Counted from the stretch's first letter, positions 30,388 to 40,865 are shown. The stretch is DNA of 64,000 bases from Prorocentrum cordatum (GCA_963575745.1 CAUYUJ010004980.1:56152-120151); one strand, 5' to 3'. Notes: generated from the letters alone by a model not told the origin. Program-made: numbers and translations.

Positions 30388-30595
30388 TCCTGAGCTTATG
30401 TCGGGCGTGTCCCCCTACATGGGGATTTTCGACGCAAAGTGAAACATACCCCCAAAATGCCCACAAAAGGCCCAGAAATACTCATACAATACTCCCAAGG
30501 ACTATTTTTGGAATATTTTTTGGTTATGTTTGGCATATTGTAAATTTTTCGCAGAACATCCCCCGTAGGGGGACAGGCCCGACTCAATCCTGAGC
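30388..30595 (+). mobile_element. A-family MITE with perfect 8-bp target duplication
   Basis: The element is 30396-30587, flanked by TCCTGAGC. It is most similar to the copy at 29370. Confidence 0.9.
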
Positions 30596-30599
30596 CTCG

Positions 30600-31200
30600 G
30601 TTCACGACGCCGGACCTCTCGGCGGCCGCTCGGGACGGTCGGGGTGTACTCCTGGCACGCCCTCGGCGCAGCGCAGCCGCCGGAGGGCACCCCCGAAGAG
30701 CTGGAACGCCGCCGCGCACCGACGAGGACGTCCGAACCCCCCTTGAGCCTCGAAGCCTCGGGCCGATGGTCCGCCGTTGCCTCCTGAGGGGAGCAGGAGG
30801 GGCCCCAGGGTCCCCTTCGGAGCCCCGGCGGCGTCTGAGCCCGTTGGGCTGCTGCATCGCCAGCCGAACGGGCTCAGCTCCGACAGTGTCGTTGGGCTCG
30901 AGCCCGCTCGGCCGCCGAATGTGGGACGGGGGAGTCACGTCAGGATCGGACTGGCTCAGGATGCGTTTCAGGACTTCCAGAATATCTAGCGGCCCTCCAT
31001 TCTGCAGCCCCTGTGGAATATCAGGCAGCCTGGGAACGCTTAAACATCTTGGAACGCATCGTTCTCACGACCTCCTTCCCCTTCCACGCTCGGAGGCCGA
31101 ACGGTCAGACGCCCAGAGGGGGCGCAGCAGGGACCCCTGGGGGCAGGGCAGCAGAGGAGGGGGAGGATGGGGCAGGCGCGCGGGGAGGACGGGCATGGAG
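30600..31200. other. No confident gene
   Basis: GC-rich and open on both strands. A plus frame near 30960-31070 reads SGLPEYLAALHSAAPVEYQA then AWERLNILERIVL, which is protein-like but unsupported by borders or homology. Confidence 0.3.
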
Positions 31201-31204
31201 CACG

Positions 31205-31420
31205 AACAGGACTAGGGGAACACGCAATGACATAAGCAGAAAAACACGAAGGTCCGCGTGGATTTCTCGGGTCGGCGCTGGACACCCCCCCTCCCTGGCG
31301 CGCGCAGCGCGCCAGGGGCGGCGCCAGGGGCGGCGCCGGAGGCGCCGCCGGGGCGGCCCAGCGTGGATCCAAGAAATCCGCGCGGAGCGCCAACAATTTT
31401 ATGCGATTTTTTGTTGTTGC
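31205..31420 (+). mobile_element. C-family hairpin element
   Basis: AACACGAAGGTCCGCGTGGA and GGATCCAAGAAATCCGCGCG arms around a GGCGCGCGCAGCGCGCC palindrome; left tip TAGGGGAACA. Confidence 0.8.
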
Positions 31421-31432
31421 ATAAATGAGTCG

Positions 31433-31550
31433 ATCTATCCATCTATCTATCTATCTATCTATCTATATACATACACATATCTATATCGATGTATGTATGT
31501 ATGTATGTATGTATGTATGTATGTATATATATATATATATATATGTATAT
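31433..31550. repeat. TCTA, TATG and TA microsatellites
   Basis: Three adjoining runs. Confidence 0.95.
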
Positions 31551-31790
31551 ATGCTGGCCCCCGTGTGGGGCCACCAGGCTGTAGGCCAGGAATTTGCAGT
31601 TTCCTGTACCAGTTGCAGCTTCCAGTTTCCACTGTTACAGTTCTGCTTCTTGCTGCCTTCTGTTCCTTGTTGACTTCTTGCTGCTTACTGTTCCTTGTTG
31701 ATGGACCGCGCGAGGGGGGGAGGCCCAAAACGGGCATTTCGACCACGCCCAAATCGTATACTCTGAATTGCTGGGGTGGGTACACATTGA

Positions 31791-32720
31791 CACCCCTCAC
31801 GCAGATCGGCGGGGTCAGGGTCCAAAAACACAGTGGATTTGCCACATTTCTGACATTCGGTGGCACCCCTCACGCAGATCGGCGGGGTCAGGGTCCAAAA
31901 CACACATGGGATTTGCCACATTTCTAACATTCGGTGGCACCCCTCGCGAAGAGAGGGCCACGCCGTCTATGCTCATGCTCGCGCACTTGATGGGCATGAA
32001 GACTCTGCAAAAGTGCTCCAAGTCCACGGAGGAGTGCGAGGCGCAGATCGGCGGGGTCAGGGTGCAAAAACATGGGATCTGTCTCATGTGTTTCTAACAT
32101 TCGGTGGCACCCCTCACGCAGATCGGCGGGGTCAGGGTCCAAAAACATGGGGGATTTGCGACATTTCTGACATTCGGTGGCACCCCTCACGCAGATCGGC
32201 AGGGTCAGGGTCCAAAAACATAAGGGATTTGCTATATTTCTGACATTCGGTGACGCCCCTCACGCAGATCGGCGGGGTCTGGGTTCAAAAACACAAATGG
32301 GATTTGCTATATTTCTGACATTCGATTGCGCCCCTCACGCAGATCGGCGGGGTCAGGATCCAAAAGCAAATGGGATTTGCCACATGTCTGACATTCGGTG
32401 GCACCCCTCACGCAGATCGGCGGGGTCAGGGTCCAAAAACATACGTGATTTGTTACATTTCTGACATTCGGTGGCACCCCTCACGCAGATCGGCAGGGTC
32501 AGGGTCCAACAGCATCAGGGATTTGCCACATGTCTGACATTCGGTGGCACCCCTCACGCAGATCGGCGGGGTCAGGGTCCAAAAACATGGGGGATTTGCG
32601 ACATTTCAGACATTCGGTGGCACCCCTCACGCAGATCGGCAGGGTCAGGGTCCAAAAACATAAGGGATTTGCTATATTTCTGAAATTCGGTGGCACCCGT
32701 GACGCAGATCCGTAGGGTCA
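31791..32720 (+). repeat. 73-bp tandem array, about 12 copies, interrupted by an exon-like island
   Basis: Unit CACCCCTCACGCAGATCGGC ... GGGTCCAAAAACA ... TTTCTGACATTCGGTGG. Starts at 31791, 31864 and 31938 give the period. The island 31946-32040 replaces part of the third unit. Confidence 0.95.
31949..32040 (+). CDS. Exon island inside a 73-bp tandem array
   Basis: Between two halves of the 73-bp array lies a unique segment of about 95 bases. It encodes ERATPSMLMLAHLMGMKTLQ and then KCSKSTEECE; 27 of 30 codons end in G or C, in sharp contrast to the array. It is followed by GAG|GCGCAG, a plausible GC donor, and preceded by CGCGAAG, a plausible acceptor. The peptide looks like an amphipathic helix. 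Gene unknown. The repeats on both sides would then be intronic. Confidence 0.5.
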
Positions 32721-32854
32721 GGGTCGAAAAACAAACAGGTCCCGACACTGCTTCACGGCGGCGCCCAGACCTCATGACTTCGCTCTTCCATGGACCATTC
32801 TCCGAGAGAGGGGGCCGGCGGCAAGGGGCGAAGCCCTTACGGGTATATGTGTGT

Positions 32855-32871
32855 ATATATATGTATATATG

Positions 32872-32906
<35 letters not shown>
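32855..32906. repeat. TA/ATGTA microsatellite
   Basis: TATA run with GTATG interruptions. Confidence 0.9.
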
Positions 32907-32908
<2 letters not shown>

Positions 32909-33149
32909 TTCGAGATCAGGATCGCAGAGCGGAGGTCTGGTCGAGGATGGAGCAGGAAGCGTCGAGGAGGCGTCGAGGACGCGGGGAGGCACCGAGGCGG
33001 GGCGGCATGGGAGCCGTGGCCTCCTGCCGCTGGGGAGGGGCGGGCCTGCCTGCCCCCCCGGTGCTCCTCGGGAGCTGCGGCGCGGGGGGGCGCGCCCGTC
33101 GGCGGGCTGCAAGAGCCGAGCGCGCCGCGCAGGGCGAATGGAGGGGGGG

Positions 33150-33281
33150 GCTCCTCCTCCTCCTCCTCCTCCTCCTCCTCCTCCTCCTCCTCCTCCTCCT
33201 CCTCCTCCTGCTCCTGCTCCTGCTCCTCCTCCTCCTCCTGCCCCTGCTCCTGCCCCTGCTCCTCCTCCTCCTGCTCCTCCT

Positions 33282-33314
<33 letters not shown>

Positions 33315-33329
33315 GCTCCTCCTCCTGCT

Positions 33330-33391
<62 letters not shown>

Positions 33392-33445
33392 CTGCTCCTC
33401 CTGCTCCTCCTGCTCCTCCTCCCTCCTCCTCCTCCTCCTCCTCCT

Positions 33446-33478
<33 letters not shown>

Positions 33479-33505
33479 GCTCCTCCCCTCCTCCTCCTCC
33501 CCTCT

Positions 33506-33565
<60 letters not shown>

Positions 33566-33625
33566 CCTCCTCCTCCTCCTCCTGCTCCTCCTCCTCCTCC
33601 TCCTTCTCCTTCTCCTCCTGGTTGA
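33150..33625 (+). repeat. CTC/CTG microsatellite, ~475 bp
   Basis: CTCCTC and CTCCTG alternate in blocks. Confidence 0.95.
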
Positions 33626-33785
33626 CTAAAAAATGGGTCCAGCTGAAGGGGGGGGGTGCACTGGATTTGGGGCAAATGTGTTGCAGATGTACTACGCCGG
33701 AAAACTGTTTTGCATTGTATTGCAACCGATGTATTGCACACGAAAATCCAGCAATACATTTACGCCCCAGAATGTATTGCATGGA

Positions 33786-33958
33786 TTAGCGATCCATGGA
33801 TTTGGCGCGCCGTCGCCAAATCCACGGACCGGGGGAGGTGCCCTCCCCAAAATGCGGCCGGTGCCGCCTCGCTCGGCGGCGGTAATCCGCGATTTCCCAT
33901 GGAAACGGGGCCCGTCGCTGATCCACGCCTCCTTCAACCATGTCTGCGATCGCCTGAG
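33786..33958 (+). repeat. N repeat, copy 2
   Basis: See 11012-11183; the two copies are almost the same length and in the same orientation. Confidence 0.85.
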
Positions 33959-34017
33959 AATGGAGAGGGGGGGGGGGCGGCGGCTCTCGCAGGGAGGGGC
34001 CGCAGGCGGCAGCTGCA

Positions 34018-34173
34018 GGAGCCCAAGGGCACACGCACACACAGCGACACAAGTCCAGGACTCCCGGCATTTCTCTGGGCATTTTCTGGCTTCCCGTCCA
34101 CTGCTCCCATATTTTCCAACCTTTCCATGGGGATCGACCTTCATGTGTGTCTGCGTTTTTTCCCTCCTGAGCA
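34018..34173 (+). mobile_element. E-family MITE
   Basis: GGCACACGCACACACAGCGA at left and GTGTGTCTGCGTTTTTTCCC at right. GCAGC lies on both sides. Removal would join AAGGS to GYPALPPAC and a stop on the plus strand; a minus reading is also possible. Confidence 0.7.
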
Positions 34174-34194
34174 GCGGATACCCCGCCCTGCCGC

Positions 34195-34612
34195 CCGCCT
34201 GTTGAGCGGGAACCGACCGTCCCGGCATTCCTACAGGCCTGCCACCGAATGTTCTTCGAACCCAGAGTGTTCCAATGACAAAAACAGTTTTCTTAGAACA
34301 CAAGCCCGAGGTGTTACAACCAAGCAGCCCCAGCCAGAAATGTTCCCAAAACATGTCGTGCCGACCACAAGAGGCTCGTACAGTAGAAACCAGTCCACAA
34401 GAAACCTTCCACAAGAAACCCGACCCTGAGACCCCAGGACGTCCATTGATTTCTGGTGTGGGAACGTCGCGCTTTCCACAGCAAGCCATCGAAACCCAAG
34501 AAACCCAGGACACCCTGGAGGCAAGCAGGGTGTTTCTTGGCATGGGCTCCCACTGTACCACATTCTTGGGTGGGCCTGCAGGCAAGCCAAGGCGCTTCGC
34601 CACTGCTTGGGC
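34195..34612 (+). mobile_element. Q element interrupted by a P repeat
   Basis: 34195-34370 matches the left part of Q (38484-38716) and 34580-34612 its right end (GGCGCTTCGCCACTGCTTG). The intervening 34371-34572 matches the P repeat at 6830-7075, so P inserted into Q. Confidence 0.7.
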
Positions 34613-34754
34613 CTGCCCGGCCTGCCCGACTCCTGCACCTCCCGCCGGCCACGAGGCCCACCCGCCCGCGCGCCGGCCTCCGCCCGGCCCCGCTCCTCGC
34701 GCCCCCCCCCTTCCCCTTTCGTGGAGAACCTCTGGCGGCGTCTGCTGCCCCTCT

Positions 34755-34862
34755 CGCTGTGTTTTTTTAGGTTTCGTGCGTGGTATTTTTTCGCCAGATG
34801 ATCAAGGATGCTCCTCGATTGTCTTCACCGAAGGAAACATGCACACGTCCGGGCGATGCCAA
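34755..34862 (+). mobile_element. D-family MITE, truncated
   Basis: TTTCGTGCGTGGTATTTTTT, GATGATCAAGGATGCTCCTC and CACACGTCCGGGCGATGCCA. Confidence 0.75.
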
Positions 34863-35244
34863 GCCCTCGGCTCGCGCTGGAGCTGCCGCGAATTCTCCAG
34901 AGCTGCCTGGGTGCCCCCCGATGAATGGGGGCACCTCTGGGTGCAGTTCAACGCACCTGGGTTCGCCTAGACTTGCCTGCAGAGACGGACTCCCGCAGAT
35001 GGGTTGGCGAAGAGTCGTGGAGCCCGCAAGGATTCTCTCCCGATCTCTGGCGCCGCGCAGCGCAGACTGCCAGTAGCCGGCGTCGCTGGGGCGCTGTCGA
35101 TCTCGATTCATCTGACCTCCTTCACGTGGCACGGTGAGCGCTCTGCTTGAACCTTGCGGAGCTCCTCCCGTGGGCAGCATCAGCAGCGTCGGACCCAGAT
35201 CTCCGAAAGTTGTTTTTTTTTCAGCCTGGGCGTTCTACCCCGCA
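34863..35244. other. No recognised gene
   Basis: Open on both strands (a plus frame has DLPAETDSRRWVGEESWSPQ), no homology or clear borders. Confidence 0.3.
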
Positions 35245-35330
35245 GTCAAATGTGCTAGAAACATCGTCCCCAGACTACTGTTTGACTGCTTTTGAATATA
35301 TTCCTCCTGTGGAGGGACATGCCCGACTGA
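35245..35330 (+). mobile_element. A-family MITE, right half
   Basis: CATCGTCCCCAGACTACTGT through GAGGGACATGCCCGACTGA. Confidence 0.8.
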
Positions 35331-35542
35331 GTCGAGACGGTCTCGATTTAGTCGGGCATGTGTTGGGCGACTGTGCTGGGTGACCGTGTTGGCTTACTGT
35401 GTTGGGTGAGTGTGGGCGTAAAGTGTGGGAGGCGAGTGTGGGGGCGAGTGCGGGATGCGAGTGCGCAGTGCGGGTGTGAAGTGCGAGCGTGGGCGCAGAG
35501 TGTGATGGGCGGCCGTGCGCCCCAAAATGGCCTGCTAGCCAG

Positions 35543-35926
35543 ACGTGCACGATCGCTGCCCCAGAGACATATACAATCGAGACCCTCTGGGGCCGCACAG
35601 CGAAAGCATCGCGTCGTCGGCTGCCCGGGGGCCCGGCCCTGCGGGCAACGGGTCCAGTGAAGGGAACCTGGGACAAACAAATAACAATACACACACAAAA
35701 CAGGATTCCCCCACATTTTCGGGGCTTCTGTCTTCCCCCCCGCTTCCCAGGTTTTCCAATTTTTTCGTGGGAATCGACGATTAATTGTGTCTGTGTGTTC
35801 TTTTCCCTCCGTTCGCGAAGCGTCGCTGACGGCTACACCACCGGCCCTTTCTCCTCCCGGGACTTCACCACCGGGCTCCTGTCCAAGGTGTACCTTTTCC
35901 TGCACGTCCCGTTCGGCGCCGCCTGA
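35543..35926 (+). CDS. Terminal exons of an unrecognised gene, split by an E-type intron
   Basis: The first exon (35543-35657), after the acceptor-like GCTAGCCAG, reads VHDRCPRDIYNRDPLGPHSE then SIASSAARGPGPAGNGS. The second exon (35821-35926) reads SVADGYTTGPFSSRDFTTGL then LSKVYLFLHVPFGAA and TGA. In the second exon 33 of 38 codons end in G or C. The 163 bases between them are essentially one E-family MITE; splicing joins AG to CGTC to complete a serine codon. The donor border (CCAG|TGAAGG) is non-standard, so the exact cut is uncertain. No domain recognised. Confidence 0.5.
   Translation, partial: TCTIAAPETYTIETLWGRTAKASRRRLPGGPALRATGPVKGTWDKQITIHTQNRIPPHFRGFCLPPRFPGFPIFSWESTINCVCVFFSLRSRSVADGYTTGPFSSRDFTTGLLSKVYLFLHVPFGAA
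35656..35812 (+). mobile_element. E-family MITE acting as an intron
   Basis: It fills nearly the whole interval between the two high-GC3 exons at 35543-35657 and 35821-35926. Confidence 0.7.
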
Positions 35927-36071
35927 TCCCCGGGCTTCGCCCGCTTCTGGCCGCGTGAGGCCCCGCCTGCTCCCGCCCCCTCTCTGTCAGTCAAAGCTGG
36001 GCGCGTCCCGCGGAGCTTGTTAGCGGAAGAGGCTCGCTCTCGCCCTGCAGATCAAACACATGTCCTCCCTC

Positions 36072-36185
36072 CTGGTCCTGGAGCATTCCCGTGAGGCCCG
36101 CCTGCTCCCATTTGTTCGTGGGAATCGACGATCAATTGTGTCTGTGTGTTCTTTTCCTGGTCCTGGAGCTTCCCGCGTGGCCCTT
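36072..36185 (+). mobile_element. E-family right-half fragment between ~26-bp direct repeats
   Basis: The fragment (36110-36158) includes ATCGACGATCAATTGTGTCT. CTGGTCCTGGAGCATTCCCG (36072) and CTGGTCCTGGAGCTTCCCGC (36159) flank it. Confidence 0.55.
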
Positions 36186-36309
36186 CTCGGCCTCCCCATG
36201 GCCCCCCCAGCGGGCCCTCCGCGGGGGGGCCCGCCCACACACCACGGCGCAGCGCGCAGCACGGGGGCCCTCGGGCCCGCCCCTCCCCCCTCCCCCCCGC
36301 CCTCCCTCG

Positions 36310-36645
36310 GGGGAACGAAGAATGACACTGGCCATCGCTCGGACGTCCATTCCCTGTGTTTTTTGTCGGTTTCGTGCGTGGTTCTTTCGCCAAATGATCA
36401 AGGATGCTCCTCGATGGTCCTCGCCGAGAAAAAAACAAAAAAAACACGTCCGAGCGATGCCAAGGACATAAACATCAGAACTCGGAGGTCCGCGCGGGTT
36501 TCTCGGATCCGCACTGGGCCCTCCCTCCCTGACGCGCGCAGCGCGCCAGCGCCGCCAGGGGGGCTTGGCGCGGATCCGAGAAATCCGCGCGGACCTCCGA
36601 GTTCTTATGTTTTATGTCATTCTTCGTTCCCCTACTCCTTCCCTC
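36310..36645 (+). mobile_element. C-family element with a D-family MITE nested inside
   Basis: The outer tips GGGGAACGAAGAATGACA (36310) and TGTCATTCTTCGTTCCCC (36626) belong to C. The D element (36328-36462) lies just inside the left tip and splits it from the hairpin arm. Confidence 0.8.
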
Positions 36646-36964
36646 CGCCCAGTCGGTGCCTCAAGTTTGCGACAGTGGAGATTCCATTTGACCTCAGACG
36701 AGGAAGCCTTGGACGTGCCCGCCTGCATGTGCATTCAATGTCCCACGCACCCCCCGGTGTATGACTGCAATGGTGGTGGTTCGGGAATCTCCTGACTCGG
36801 GTCAATCCAGATCCGGGTCAGTCAGGCCTTGCAGAATCCTGCAAGATCCTGCGCCCAAGCCCGGGTCCATGCGAAGGATCCCGACCCTGCACGATCCCTG
36901 AAGGATCCTGCGCCCAAGCCCGGGTCAACGCGACCCTGGCCCTGCAGGATCCTGCAAGATCGGG

Positions 36965-37045
36965 CGCTCTGGCTGCTCCTCCTCCTCCTCCTCCTCCTCC
37001 TGCTCCTCCTCCTCCTCCTCCTCCTCCTCCTCCTCCTCCGGTTGC
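36965..37045 (+). repeat. CTC microsatellite
   Basis: CTCCTC run; next to it is a degenerate GATCCTGC(A/G) repeat (36825-36960). Confidence 0.9.
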
Positions 37046-37097
37046 ACTGACCACCGTCTCAAGGCTCCCGACGGTGGTCGGTCTGCGAGGGTCCCCA

Positions 37098-37517
37098 GGG
37101 CTTATGTTGCCACCATCGTACTTGAAGACCACATCCCAGAAATAAGTTCGAGCACCCAGAAAAGCGAGGATCGTGGCCTCCGAGGGGGGGGCTGCCAACG
37201 ACTACCCCCCCCCCCGCCCCAAGGGGCCCCCAGGAGCCCCCCAAGAGGCCCCAGGGGAGCCCAATACGCCGCCAGGGAGCCCCAAGACGCTCCCAAGAAG
37301 CCCCCAAGAAGCCCCCAAGAGGCCCCAAATAGCGCTCCAGGGCCGGCGGAATGAGCGAAGCGATAAATAATTTCGAGCACCCAGAAAAATATCGAAACAC
37401 GGTCGAGCGAGTGTCGCCTCGCAGGGCCCGGCACGTGACAAGCCTCCAGTTGCGGTGCGTTCTTGGTGCTCGAAACTCTTTCTGGTGGTTCGGGCTGATG
37501 TAGGTCGGAACGTCCTA
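37098..37517 (+). mobile_element. B-family MITE with a ~220-bp insertion
   Basis: TTATGTTGCCACCATCGTAC at left and GGTCGGAACGTCCTAA at right. The B core is duplicated around an insert of CCCCAAGA-type repeats (37200-37340). Confidence 0.7.
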
Positions 37518-37825
37518 ACCCTGGGAGAGGCCTGGGCTCCTTCCTTGGCAGAACGGCAGCAAGCAGGCATCCGTATGCGCGCGGCGGCATGCACATGGGG
37601 GCGAGCGCAAGCGCCGCCGTGCCTCGCGCACGGGGCGAGGTCGTCCGTCGCGCGTCGCGACGCGTGCGGGCGGAAGCGGGGGCGCGTGCGCGGGAGGGAG
37701 GCAGAACACGGAGCAGGGAACAACTAGCGGGAGGCAGGGACGAGAGCGGAGGCGGAGGCAGGAGCGTGAGGCTTCTGGGGAGGCGGAACTTGCTGCTGAC
37801 GACCGCGACGTTGAGCCGAAGGAGG

Positions 37826-37870
37826 CGGAGGAGGAGGAGGAGGAGGAGGAGGATGAGGGAGGAGGAGCGG
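37826..37870 (+). repeat. GAG microsatellite
   Basis: Short GAG run. Confidence 0.85.
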
Positions 37871-38455
37871 CACGAGGATGACGGATGTGGTTAGGGTGTG
37901 GTGTGGGGGAGGAGCAGGAGGAAATGAAGAGGCGGTGGAGGGGGAGGCGCCGGGGGCGCGTGAGAGAGTGGGAGCCGGAGAGAAAGCCATTCAGCAACCA
38001 AATTGTCATCTGGCTTTGCCTAATGGTCACCGCTGCTCTGGTGCAAGGGCAAGAAAGCGGCTCACAGAGCCGACAAGTCGAATACCTAGTTTACGAGGGG
38101 CTGCGCAAAAGGCGTGCGCAGGCGAGCACGTGCAAACGTGCCAGCTGTTCGGCCACGAGCTCCCAACATCAGCCTCCAGCAGCTGCTTTCTGCGCACAGC
38201 GAGACCTCGCTGTGCCCTTCCATTCATCAATCCCTTCCTGAAGCCCCGATGCTGCAATCGCTTCTGCCCCGATGCAGAGTGCCACCCTTCCCCGCTCTGC
38301 ATGCGCGCTCCTTTCTCGGCGTCGTCTGTCGGAGGACTCCGAAGCTCTCACTGAGGGACAGGCGCTGATGAGGGGCAGGGCCGGGAGTCGAAGCGGAGGT
38401 CGGGCACACGAATGGGCGAGAATCGAAGGCCCGCTCTGCGAATTAGACGAAGCCA

Positions 38456-38744
38456 GGGTGAAGACAGATCCAAATGAAGAGTGTTGAGCAGGGACCGACC
38501 GTTCCGGCATTCCTATAGTCATACCACGAAATGTTCTTAGAACGCCAGAATGTTCTAATATCAAAAACAATGACCTTAGAACATAAACCCGATGTGTTAA
38601 AACAAGACAGTCCAAGCCAGAAATGTTCTAAGAACATTTCCTGGAAACCACCAACAATTCTTAGAACACTGTTTGGTATGGCTATAGGCGAGCCGGGACG
38701 CTTCGCCACTGCTTGAGGGTGAAGACGAATCCAAGTGAAGAGTG
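38456..38744 (+). mobile_element. Q element flanked by 28-bp direct repeats
   Basis: The element is 38484-38716 with imperfect inverted ends (TTGAGCAGGGACCGACCGTT / GCGTCCCGGCTCGCCTATAG on the other strand). The 28-bp repeats at 38456-38483 and 38717-38744 (GGGTGAAGAC....ATCCAA.TGAAGAGTG) touch it on both sides, with three mismatches. Confidence 0.75.
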
Positions 38745-39234
38745 GGGAGCTCTCAGAGCCGGCGGCCGCCCGGGCGGCTCTGAGAGACGCCTCGGTCAGA
38801 AAGCAACCCACGCCAAAGTCTAGTCGTCCCCATGGCGCGCAGTGGCGGACCCAATCGCGCGTAAAGCGGACAGATTGCGTCTTCCTCACATGGCGTTATT
38901 GGGCGCTGTTGGTCAACATTGGCACTCATTGGACGCTATTCCACGCGCCACCGGGCGCTGTTGGTTGGACGCTCTCGGGTGCTATTCGCCGACGTACCTT
39001 CTATCCAAGGCGATCGGGAACTCCCGTGTTTTCTGTCTGAAATCGGGCGCCACTGTCGTTCCACTGGGCTTCGCAGCGCTGCGAGAGCGTTCCCGAGCGC
39101 TCTGGGGCGGCTGTGGCCATCCAAGCCCGCCCGCGTGCGCCGATCTCTTGGCGAGACCCGGCGGTGGCCGCAGCGGCACAGAGAGGGTGCCACGGCCGAA
39201 GACGGAGCAACATTGACAGCACGTGCTTGGGCAG

Positions 39235-39450
39235 GAGAACCCAGGATCGAATCGACAAATCGGACCGGCGATCGAAACGAATCGGATCGGCGGAAATCGG
39301 CAGCCGAGTCGGGAAAAGTCGGATCGGCGGGAATCGGCAGGTTAGTAGGCCTCCATTGAGGAATCGGCATCAAGATCGGAGTCTGAAGCCGAATCGAATC
39401 GGAATCGCATGTCACCGAGATCGAATCGAATCGAATCGGAGGAATCGAAA
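39235..39450 (+). repeat. Degenerate AATCGG-rich segment
   Basis: AATCGGATCGG, GAATCGG and ATCGAATCGAATCG motifs. Confidence 0.6.
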
Positions 39451-40127
39451 TGAACCCTGCAACTTGGGCGTGGATGCGATGAGCGCGCGGATGACGATGA
39501 CCGCGCGCGTTGCGGAGCTGGTTGGCCGCGCGGGAGCCCGACGAGCGGACAGTGTTGGTGAACGACGGCAGCGCGCGGCTCTCGAACCAGGTGCGCTCCT
39601 CCGCGGAGCGAGGGACGCCCGAGCGACGACCTGTCGGGCATAGGACTCTGGCAACGGCGAAGTGGCCGTGCTCACCGAGGGACCCCAGATGTTCGTGCAA
39701 TCACACGCAGACTTGGCGTACATCGTGGTCTGCCAAGAGGGCGGCAGCTGGAGACCCCCCCCTGCGTGTCCCTCCTCCCTGCACCGTCGCTTCCTCCTCC
39801 TCCTCCTCCTCCTCGTCCTGACATCTCGCACTGGCGCCACCCGCCCAACCAACAAGAGTCTGGCGCCACTGGCGCCGTCGAACCACTGCTCAAAACGAAT
39901 ACTGGGAATCCTAGTCGATGGTCGCCGCCAACCCGTCTTACAACTTCCATGATTGAAGCTCGCGGAGCTCGAAGAGACAACAGATGCAACACATGATACG
40001 ATGCAATCCCATCCGCGCCCACTGAGGACAGCGGCTGCAGACAATGCAACGATTACAACGGAGGCTTCTCACATCGGGCCAGATCTGATGGGATCCGAGG
40101 AGCGCGCCGTATCGCCAATGCTAAAGA

Positions 40128-40215
40128 AGAACAAACTGCATAAACATGAACTTTTGGCGCTCCGCGCAGATTTCTTGGACCTGCGCTGGGCCAAGGATGG
40201 AGACGAGCTCGATGT
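40128..40215 (+). mobile_element. C-family left-arm fragment
   Basis: CATAAACATGAACTTTTGGC and CGCGCAGATTTCTTGGACCT; the right arm is missing. Confidence 0.7.
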
Positions 40216-40865
40216 TCTACGTTTTGTTCCTCCCGTAAATTCGACATGAATTTCAATTCTGGGGTAACTCAATTCTGTCATCGATCCCCTACTCGAAGAA
40301 CGGGCCGTATCGACAGTGCGTCCGCTGTGCGGTGCTAGGTCCTCCGACCACCCCGCTGCTCCGCCCCCACTGGGCAGGCGTGGGTACAGATGGGAGTCAT
40401 GTCCAGAGTGGGTCGTCGCCGGCCATGCTTAGCTCAACAATCGAAACCATCGAACGGCAATGCAATGCTGAGGAACATTCTGGAGGCCTCGCGCGGCAAC
40501 TTGAAACCCAATAAACGTCGGATCCACGTCGGATTTGCATCGGAACGTCGCCGAGCGAACGCCGTCCCAGATCTGACGGGCGGGCGTGTGGTCTGGATGT
40601 TGCAACTGTTGCGCGCCGCGCGAGGCCTCAATGAGGCTCCTCTTAGTAATGCATAAGATTCATGTCGCTGCGTCGCCCTTCTTCCATCTACTGTGTTGGC
40701 TCCCGAGACGCCGCCCCCTTCCCCTCGAATCCGGGGCCAACCATCCTTCGGCTAGGGCACATTCGTCTCAACGAGCGAGCGCATTTGAGAAGGCTTCTGC
40801 TCCTTCCAGAAGCACGCCCATTCAACTTCTGAAGGTTCAACTGCAATGCGCCCGACCTAGAACAT

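Noticed and set aside
31791-32720. CRISPR array
   Set aside because: Units are contiguous 73-mers without unique spacers, in a eukaryotic context with no cas genes.
32572-33789. Long Glu/Gln/Gly or Leu/Ser/Pro frames
   Set aside because: Translations of the CTC/CTG microsatellite.
37878-38368. Overlapping plus frames, one with a signal-peptide-like stretch (IVIWLCLMVTAALVQG)
   Set aside because: Three frames are open at once, GC3 is not raised in any, and there is no homology or clear start context.
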